64,000 bases of DNA from Pedobacter nutrimenti (GTDB lineage: Bacteria > Bacteroidota > Bacteroidia > Sphingobacteriales > Sphingobacteriaceae), in assembly GCF_003208655.1 (NCBI RefSeq), contig NZ_QKLU01000009.1, positions 1 through 64,000 of the forward strand. Direction: 5' to 3'. Both the position numbers and the translations under genes were made by a program. Positions 58,126 to 64,000 of the stretch are shown here, in pieces (positions within the stretch are counted from its first letter, which is position 1; each line of letters starts with the position of its first letter). The notes under the pieces were generated by a model. It did no database searches and was not told where the DNA came from. It was given only the letters and a program-made list of their open reading frames with translations.

Positions 58126-59014
58126 AAAAAGGTATTTCCGCTTCGTTAAAGCCCTTTCCTTCCAACTGAAGGGTTGTATGTACCACATTAAAATTGTCTT
58201 TAATTTCCTTTTGAAGGGCTTCCAGAACCCTGTTGTAAACCGCAGCCTCTTTTACCACCACATGGGCACTCATGGCATTTACCCCCGAGGTCAGGGTCCA
58301 GACATGCAGGTCATGAACAGACTCCACCTCATCGAGTTCCAGCATTGCTTTTTCAAGCGCAGCAATGTCCACATCCTTAGGGGTGCCTTCCAGTAAAACA
58401 TGGATCGACTCCTTCATCAGGATCCAGGTCCTGGGTAAAATCAGTAAACCGATTCCTGCCGAAAGTAAAGGGTCGGCATAATACCAGCCCGTAGTCAGCA
58501 TAATAACCCCTGCAACAATCACCCCAATAGAGGTCAGCATGTCAGAAAGTACTTCAAAATAAGCGCCTTTCATGTTCAGACTGTCTTTGGAGCTTTTTCT
58601 TAAAATCATCATACCCGCCACATTTACCAGCAGACCAATCGCGGCCACGACCAGCATTTCTTTACTTTCCACCTCCGGAGGGTTCAAAAAACGCAGATAG
58701 GCTTCATAAAGAATGTAAACAGAAATACCAATCAACACCACCGCATTGGTCAATGCCGCAAGTATTTCTGCACGGTAGTAGCCATAGGTACGCTGAGGGG
58801 AGGCTTTTCGCTCTGCCAGGCTGATGGCAATCAGAGAAAGGGCAAGTCCGCCCACATCTGTCATCATGTGTCCGGCATCGGCCAGCAAAGCCAGACTTTT
58901 GGTCCAGATCCCACCAATGACTTCAACGATCAGGTACAAAGAGGTAAAACCCAGTACCAGTTTTAAACGGCCCTTATGCAGGGCCGATTGCGAAACAACG
59001 GTTTGTGTTGCCAT
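58124..59014 (-). CDS. Cation diffusion facilitator (CDF) family metal efflux protein
   Basis: A 296-residue inner membrane antiporter exporting Zn2+ or related divalent ions. Six transmembrane helices, with the TM2 metal site HMMTD (His49, Asp53) in LLADAGHMMTDVGG. In TM5 the usual HxxxD is ExxxD (Glu154, Asp158 in FEVLSDMLTS). The cytosolic C-terminal domain has VHDLHVWTLTSGVNAMSAHV. It is the last gene of the metal efflux unit, 14 bases after the RND adaptor gene. Substrate may be Zn, Co, Cd or Fe. Confidence 0.9.
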   Translation of the reverse strand: MATQTVVSQSALHKGRLKLVLGFTSLYLIVEVIGGIWTKSLALLADAGHMMTDVGGLALSLIAISLAERKASPQRTYGYYRAEILAALTNAVVLIGISVYILYEAYLRFLNPPEVESKEMLVVAAIGLLVNVAGMMILRKSSKDSLNMKGAYFEVLSDMLTSIGVIVAGVIMLTTGWYYADPLLSAGIGLLILPRTWILMKESIHVLLEGTPKDVDIAALEKAMLELDEVESVHDLHVWTLTSGVNAMSAHVVVKEAAVYNRVLEALQKEIKDNFNVVHTTLQLEGKGFNEAEIPF

Positions 59015-59028
59015 AGGATGAATATTAA

Positions 59029-60237
59029 TTATTCTTCTTCACTATTTTTCATTTTTGAGATCAGGTCATAAGCCCCCTTTGTTACAATCTGAGCTTTGGA
59101 AAGGTCAATTCCATCAGGCAATTCAATTTCAACATAACCCGCTTCTGCTGCACCTGTTTTAACCGCAATCTTCTGAAAATGATAAGAAGCCGGCTGGCCG
59201 GCTGGTATATTCTTTTCTGACCTGTTTGCTGCAGTTTGGATGAAAATATACTTTTTCCCTTCGAAGTCAACCACTGCACTTTCGGGTAAGGCATCCACCT
59301 TATTGCTGCCTGTTTCTATAAAAGCCTGCAGGTAGGCCCCAGGCAAAAGGCTTCCACTGCGCGAATTGGAAATACAATGCACGGTAACGGTTTTGTCCTG
59401 GTTAATTTCCCTTCCCACAAGGGTTACCGTTGCCATTCTTTCTTCGGGATCATTAGACAAAGAAAAACGGACCTTCTGTCCTTTTTTCACCAGTTCTGCA
59501 TCCTTTTGGAAAACTTTAAGCTCCACATGCAGGTTTGCACTGTTCACAATTTCAAACATCACATCGTTGGGTGTTACGAATTTACCAGTATTTACATTAA
59601 CTTTTGTCACATAACCAGTTACGGGTGCATAAATATTAATGGTACTGCGGATATTACCGGCCGTTAGTCCCGCCGGACTGATGTTGATCAGCTGCAGCCT
59701 CTGCTGCAAAGCACTTGATCTGGCCAGCATGGTCTGGTATTGCGACCGGGCCTGCTGCAATACTTTCTGGGCATTGATGTTTTGCCTGGACAGCTCCTGC
59801 TGACGTTTGTATTCCGCATCGGCCAGTTCCAGCTGGCTTCTGTTTTCCAGGTAATCCTGCTGCAGCTGTACATAATCCTGATTTTGCAAAACGGCAATCA
59901 CCTGGCCTTTACTCACCAGACTGCCCTGAAGCAGGGGTGTTGACTTTACAATTCCCCCCATCTGGGTGGTGATGCTGATCAGGTTTTCAGGCGGTACATC
60001 TATAAACCCATTAACCTTCAACACGCCGCTAATGGGTTTCTTTTCCAGGATGCCCAGGGTGATCCCTGAAGTTTTATACTGACCGGCACTGAGCTCTACT
60101 GCATTGTCATCTTCTTTGACGGGAACCGCTGCTGTTTCTGTCTTGCTTTCCTTTTTCTCCCCACCGCAGGAACTCAGCAGCACCGTTAACGGAAACAGCA
60201 CATAAAGGAAGGAACTAAATTGAATCTTTTTCATCAT
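59029..60237 (-). CDS. RND efflux periplasmic adaptor (CusB/HlyD type)
   Basis: A 402-residue membrane fusion lipoprotein: lipobox Cys24 (LLSSCGGEK), alpha-helical hairpin of about 70 residues (ENRSQLELADAEYKRQQELS), lipoyl and beta-barrel domains (INIYAPVTGYVTKVNVNTGKFV). The protein has no N-terminal metal-binding extension with methionines as in CusB. It links the inner membrane pump to the TolC-like part, which here is on the pump gene itself. Four bases separate it from the pump gene. Confidence 0.9.
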   Translation of the reverse strand: MMKKIQFSSFLYVLFPLTVLLSSCGGEKKESKTETAAVPVKEDDNAVELSAGQYKTSGITLGILEKKPISGVLKVNGFIDVPPENLISITTQMGGIVKSTPLLQGSLVSKGQVIAVLQNQDYVQLQQDYLENRSQLELADAEYKRQQELSRQNINAQKVLQQARSQYQTMLARSSALQQRLQLINISPAGLTAGNIRSTINIYAPVTGYVTKVNVNTGKFVTPNDVMFEIVNSANLHVELKVFQKDAELVKKGQKVRFSLSNDPEERMATVTLVGREINQDKTVTVHCISNSRSGSLLPGAYLQAFIETGSNKVDALPESAVVDFEGKKYIFIQTAANRSEKNIPAGQPASYHFQKIAVKTGAAEAGYVEIELPDGIDLSKAQIVTKGAYDLISKMKNSEEE

Positions 60238-60241
60238 TTTA

Positions 60242-63200
60242 TTATTTTAAACCAATGAGGTATTGAAGCGTGTAAATAGATTGATTGTATTGATTAAGTG
60301 CCTGCAGGTAACTGAAGCGAATGTCCGAATAGGTCCGCAGGGCCTGTGAAAACTCCAGATAGCCAATGTCCCCGCTTTGAAAAGCAATTTGTGATTGTTT
60401 TAAAATGAGGTTGACATTTGGAAGGGCACTTTTTTCATAGTATTCAATACTTTTTGAATTTTTAAGCTGCCCCTGCCAGGCCTGCTGATATTGCGCCTGA
60501 AGATTGTTTTCGAACAAACTGAACTGTGTCTGTGCAATTTGCTGCTGGACCTTGGCCGCTTTGATCCGGCTGGAAAAAGGCTTGAAGAACAAAGGAAGCG
60601 AAATTCCCGCCTGCACCCCCTGGAAACGTTTCGTAGCTCCAAAAGACAGTTCCTGACCATTGACCGTCTGACTGCCTATGATGGACTGGTTAAAATAACC
60701 CAGGGAAAAATCCGGACCAGCTTTGGAACGTTCCAACTCTACAGATCTTTTTGCAATCTCAATCTGCTGTTGCTGCAAGGCCAGTAACGGATTGCTTTTC
60801 AGGCTATCGGTCAGGCCCTGGGTCCACTCCTCTTTATGCAGGTCTTCCTGAATAACGGTAATGGCTTCGCGTGTATTTAAAAGCCGTTGAAGTTCGGAAG
60901 TATAAATGGCCACATCCGAGCGGTTTTTTTCCAGCTGGTTGCGCACTTCATTGAGTTGGGTTTCGGCAGTAGTCCTTTCCAGCATATTGGTCTCTCCGGT
61001 CTGATACCGCAGCGAGGAGGCTTTCAAAAAGTTACTAAAAATAGAATCCTGGCTCTGATACAATTTCTGCAGGGCATTAAAATAACCCAACTGGGCATAA
61101 GTGCTCCTCACCTGGTAAATCAGTTCATTCTGACTAACGGAAAGGTTCAGTTCCGAGCCCCGTACCTGCGCCTGGTAAAGCTGCTTTTGTTTGACCATCA
61201 GACCAGGATAAGGGATACTTTGCTGAACTGAAATATTGTTGTCCCTTTTAATGCTGTTCATCTGCCCGTACTGGATGCTGAAACTGGTTTTGCCCAGGTC
61301 CATTGCCGACCCCTTTAAAGCATTTTGCTGGTCTATTTGCAGCTGCGAAGTTTTAACCATTTGATTATTGGCTAAAGCCATGTCCACAGCCTGCTGCAAA
61401 GTAAGGGACTTTACAGCAGCGCGACTTTGTGCCTGGACCGGGGCTGGCATAAAGGAAAGACCAGCTAAAAAAACAAGTACGGCAGCTGCAATACTTTTTT
61501 TAACCCGCTTAAAGCTTTCAAAATAAGTGTACAACACCGGAAGAACGAGTAAAGTTAAAATGGTAGAAGTAATCAATCCGCCAATCACAACTGTGGCCAG
61601 CGGTTTTTGCACCTCAGCACCTGCCGCCGAAGAAAGGGCCATAGGCAAAAAACCCAAAGAGGCAACAGTTGCCGTCATTAAAACCGGCCTTAAACGCAGG
61701 GCTGTTCCTTTCAACACAATTTCTTTCAGGTCGGAGATCCCGCTTTCTTTTAAACGGTTGAACTCTGTAATGAGCACAATACCATTTAAAACGGCTACAC
61801 CAAACAGGGCTATAAAACCGACCCCTGCCGAAATGCTAAAAGGCATTCCCCTGAGCAGCAAAGCAAATACCCCTCCTATGGCCGCCATAGGAATGGCAGA
61901 AAAAATAAGCACAGATTGTTTCACCGATCCGAAAGAAAAATACAACAACAGTAAAATCAACAGTAAGGCAATCGGAACCGCGACAGACAAACGCTGTGTC
62001 GCTGCCTTTAAATTTTCAAACTGTCCACCATAGGTAATGTAATACCCTGCCGGAAATTTGATCTGCTGCGCAATTTTTTCTTCTATTTCGGTCACCACGC
62101 TGGCAATATCCCTGCCCCTGACGTTCAACCCGACAATGATCCTGCGCTTGGTATCTTCCCGCTGGATCTGATTGGGCCCAACCTGGAATTCCACAGAAGC
62201 CAGCTGCGACAATGGAATTTTACTGCCATCTGCAGCGGAAATGTAAATGTTTCTGACATCATCAATGCCCTGACGGTTTTCTTCGGAAAGTCTGACCACC
62301 ATATCATATCTTCTTTCCCCTTCATAAACCAATCCGGCAGACTGGCCTGCAAAAGCTGCATTAATGGCCTGGTTCACGGCTTCAATATCCAGACCGTAAC
62401 GGGCAATCTGGTCCCTGTTAATTTTCACCACAATTTGTGGCAAACCTGTAGCCTGCTCCAGATACAGGTCTTTTGCACCAGAAACCGTGTTTACAATTTT
62501 TCCAACTTTTTGAGAAAGGTCAGTCAGTGTCTGCAGGTCATCTCCAAAAATTTTAATCCCGATGTCCTGTCTTACCCCCGAAATCAACTCATTGGAACGA
62601 AGTTGTATGGGCTGCGAAAAACCAAAGGTCACCCCCGGAATATCGGCCAGGGCTTCTGCCATTTTATTGGCCAGCTCTTCCCGGCTTGCTGCGCTGACCC
62701 ACTCTTTTTTATTCTTCAAAAGAATCGTCAAATCACAGGATTCCATCGGCATAGGATCTGTAGGAATTTCTGCTGCGCCGATCTTTCCGATGACTTCTTT
62801 AACTTCCGGAAATTTTTTCATCAATATAGAAGAAGCCTGATTGACCTTATCTATGGTCTGGCTTAAAGAACTTCCGGTGAGCAAACGGGTTTCTACCGCA
62901 AAATCACCTTCTTCCAGCGTAGGAATAAACTCTCCCCCCATTCTCATAAAAAGAAAAACACTGATCACCAACAGAACAACCGACAGTAATACTACTGTTA
63001 CACGTTTGCGCAGGGCCCCATTGATCATCGGACTGTAGTACTTCTGGAAAAAATCCATCATACGGTCCGAAAAATTCTTTTTGTGTGCAATTTTCTTGCT
63101 GAGCAGTAAGGAAGACATCATAGGCACATAGGTCAGGGACAACAGGAAAGCACCCAGAATTGCAAAAGACACCGTTTGGGCCATTGGTCCAAACATTTTG

Positions 63201-64000
63201 CCCTCAATACCGACTAAAGCCAGAATAGGTAAATAAACAATCAGGATAATGATTTGACCAAAAGCGGCCGCACTCATCATTTTTGTAGCCGATTGTTCTA
63301 CCTGCTCATCCATTTCTGTCTGGGTCAGCCTTTCTTTTCCTTTGTTCATGCCCAAAAGGTGCATCGTCGCCTCCACAATAATGACAGCGCCATCGACAAT
63401 TAAGCCAAAATCAATGGCCCCCAGGCTCATTAGGTTTCCCGAAACGCCAAAGACCTTCATCAGGGCAATGGCAAACAACATAGACAAAGGAATTACGGAG
63501 GCCACCACCAGTCCGGCCCGGAAATTACCCAGGAAAAGCACCAGCACAAAAATAACAATTAGGGCCCCTTCGATTAGGTTTTTGGCCACTGTGCCAATGG
63601 CCCGGTCTACTAAGGCGCTCCGGTCCAGAAAAGGTTCCACCTCCACACCTTCGGGTAAGGTTTTATTGATTCTGGCAATTTTTTCCTTAACCAAAGCAAC
63701 GACATTATTGGCATTGGAGCCTTTAAGCATCATCACAATCCCGCCTACGGCCTCCCCTTTTCCATTTCTTGTCAGCGCGCCATAACGGATAGAATTTCCG
63801 ATCTGTACCGTGGCAATGTCCCGCACCAGCACGGGCAGGCCATTACTCCCGTTTTTTACGACAATTTTATTAATGTCGTCTATATTTCCAACCAAACCTT
63901 CACTTCTGATGAAGTAGGCATTTGGTTTTTTATCGATATAAGCCCCTCCTGTATTCTGATTGTTCTTTTCCAGCGCAGTAAAGACATCACTGATGCTTAA
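60242..64000 (-). CDS. CusA/CzcA-type RND heavy metal efflux pump fused to a TolC-like outer membrane factor (5' end outside window)
   Basis: An open frame runs to the window edge, so the 5' end is missing; 1252 residues are visible, in frame from TTA AGC at 64000. The first part is an RND pump of the heavy metal family (porter segment GGAYIDKKPNAYFIR, TM4 GAIDFGLIVDGAVIIVEA with the conserved Asp, and the C-terminal helix LVLPVLYTYFESF). After a second hydrophobic segment (IAAAVLVFLAGLSFM, which looks like an internal signal peptide ending PVQAQS) comes a TolC-like outer membrane factor of about 400 residues with LTLQQAVDMALANNQ and two helical repeats. Such fusions occur in Bacteroidota. 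Metal (Cu, Zn, Co or Ag) is uncertain. Confidence 0.92.
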   Translation of the reverse strand, partial: LSISDVFTALEKNNQNTGGAYIDKKPNAYFIRSEGLVGNIDDINKIVVKNGSNGLPVLVRDIATVQIGNSIRYGALTRNGKGEAVGGIVMMLKGSNANNVVALVKEKIARINKTLPEGVEVEPFLDRSALVDRAIGTVAKNLIEGALIVIFVLVLFLGNFRAGLVVASVIPLSMLFAIALMKVFGVSGNLMSLGAIDFGLIVDGAVIIVEATMHLLGMNKGKERLTQTEMDEQVEQSATKMMSAAAFGQIIILIVYLPILALVGIEGKMFGPMAQTVSFAILGAFLLSLTYVPMMSSLLLSKKIAHKKNFSDRMMDFFQKYYSPMINGALRKRVTVVLLSVVLLVISVFLFMRMGGEFIPTLEEGDFAVETRLLTGSSLSQTIDKVNQASSILMKKFPEVKEVIGKIGAAEIPTDPMPMESCDLTILLKNKKEWVSAASREELANKMAEALADIPGVTFGFSQPIQLRSNELISGVRQDIGIKIFGDDLQTLTDLSQKVGKIVNTVSGAKDLYLEQATGLPQIVVKINRDQIARYGLDIEAVNQAINAAFAGQSAGLVYEGERRYDMVVRLSEENRQGIDDVRNIYISAADGSKIPLSQLASVEFQVGPNQIQREDTKRRIIVGLNVRGRDIASVVTEIEEKIAQQIKFPAGYYITYGGQFENLKAATQRLSVAVPIALLLILLLLYFSFGSVKQSVLIFSAIPMAAIGGVFALLLRGMPFSISAGVGFIALFGVAVLNGIVLITEFNRLKESGISDLKEIVLKGTALRLRPVLMTATVASLGFLPMALSSAAGAEVQKPLATVVIGGLITSTILTLLVLPVLYTYFESFKRVKKSIAAAVLVFLAGLSFMPAPVQAQSRAAVKSLTLQQAVDMALANNQMVKTSQLQIDQQNALKGSAMDLGKTSFSIQYGQMNSIKRDNNISVQQSIPYPGLMVKQKQLYQAQVRGSELNLSVSQNELIYQVRSTYAQLGYFNALQKLYQSQDSIFSNFLKASSLRYQTGETNMLERTTAETQLNEVRNQLEKNRSDVAIYTSELQRLLNTREAITVIQEDLHKEEWTQGLTDSLKSNPLLALQQQQIEIAKRSVELERSKAGPDFSLGYFNQSIIGSQTVNGQELSFGATKRFQGVQAGISLPLFFKPFSSRIKAAKVQQQIAQTQFSLFENNLQAQYQQAWQGQLKNSKSIEYYEKSALPNVNLILKQSQIAFQSGDIGYLEFSQALRTYSDIRFSYLQALNQYNQSIYTLQYLIGLK

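Noticed and set aside
61527..62033. 168-residue plus-strand frame opposite the RND pump
   Set aside because: It mirrors the codon pattern of the pump gene on the other strand and encodes a Pro/Lys/Thr-rich product without recognisable motif.
63342..63785. 147-residue plus-strand frame opposite the RND pump
   Set aside because: Antisense shadow of the pump gene; the product is compositionally biased and resembles no family.
1..64000. Insertion sequences, prophage or integrase
   Set aside because: No transposase, integrase, phage structural gene or terminal inverted repeat of an IS element was seen on either strand.

Overview
The window reads as chromosomal DNA of a Bacteroidota bacterium, most likely Sphingobacteriaceae and close to Pedobacter. 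The grounds are: a SusC/SusD polysaccharide utilisation locus (PUL) with a membrane-spanning propeller/Y_Y_Y regulator; promoter boxes of the Bacteroidota type (TTG, 18-22 bp, TAnnTTTG) upstream of several genes; weak Shine-Dalgarno sequences; a low-to-moderate G+C content; Bacteroidota-restricted families (DUF2480, DUF1599, BT_3928-like, GIN-domain DUF2807, CusA fused to a TolC-like protein); and an SDR-type threonine dehydrogenase. The genus is inference.

Layout. (1) 1-12.7 kb is housekeeping: Kdo transferase, ferrochelatase, IspH, an acyltransferase, a phosphoribosyltransferase, a GIN-domain secreted protein, RlmD-type rRNA methyltransferase, a TetR/lipoprotein/PheS group, Kbl, and a SufR-like Fe-S regulator divergent from a DUF2480 gene. 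(2) 12.7-13.9 kb holds an unusual intergenic array of 11-bp repeats and trhO. (3) 13.9-30.9 kb is a PUL: SusR-like regulator, SusC, SusD, a LamG lipoprotein, two GH144-type (beta-1,2-glucanase family) enzymes, an unknown small exported protein, GH43 with a discoidin domain, an SGNH hydrolase and a GH3 beta-glucosidase. The enzyme set points to beta-1,2-glucan (sophoran or cyclic glucan) as target. (4) 31.0-33.5 kb has an alpha/beta hydrolase, then yebC and threonine dehydrogenase on the minus strand. (5) 33.8-44.2 kb is a ten-gene plus-strand cluster: gluconate-2-dehydrogenase-subunit-3-like protein, GMC oxidoreductase, cytochrome c, two Gfo/Idh/MocA oxidoreductases, DUF1080 (3-keto-disaccharide hydrolase family), an MFS permease and three TIM-barrel isomerases. 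It looks like a complete oxidative 3-keto-glycoside route. (6) 44.3-57.1 kb is again mainly housekeeping: Asd, PBP4, GH20, TruA, AroK, a lone oligopeptide-type ABC permease, FolP, diadenylate cyclase CdaA, bacilliredoxin and tRNA-Asn. (7) 58.1-64.0 kb is a minus-strand metal efflux locus: CDF transporter, RND adaptor, and a CusA-type pump fused to a TolC-like outer-membrane factor, cut by the window edge.

How the parts may work together. The PUL would import and cleave a beta-1,2-glucan to sophoro-oligosaccharides and glucose. The neighbouring cluster would oxidise a disaccharide or glucoside at C3 outside the cytoplasm, pass electrons to a lipoprotein cytochrome c, break the glycosidic bond by elimination chemistry instead of hydrolysis, and process the keto-sugar with isomerases and MocA-type dehydrogenases. 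That the two neighbouring systems act on the same glycan is inference. Threonine dehydrogenase (32.6 kb) and Kbl (10.1 kb) together form the threonine-to-glycine pathway, although their genes are separate.
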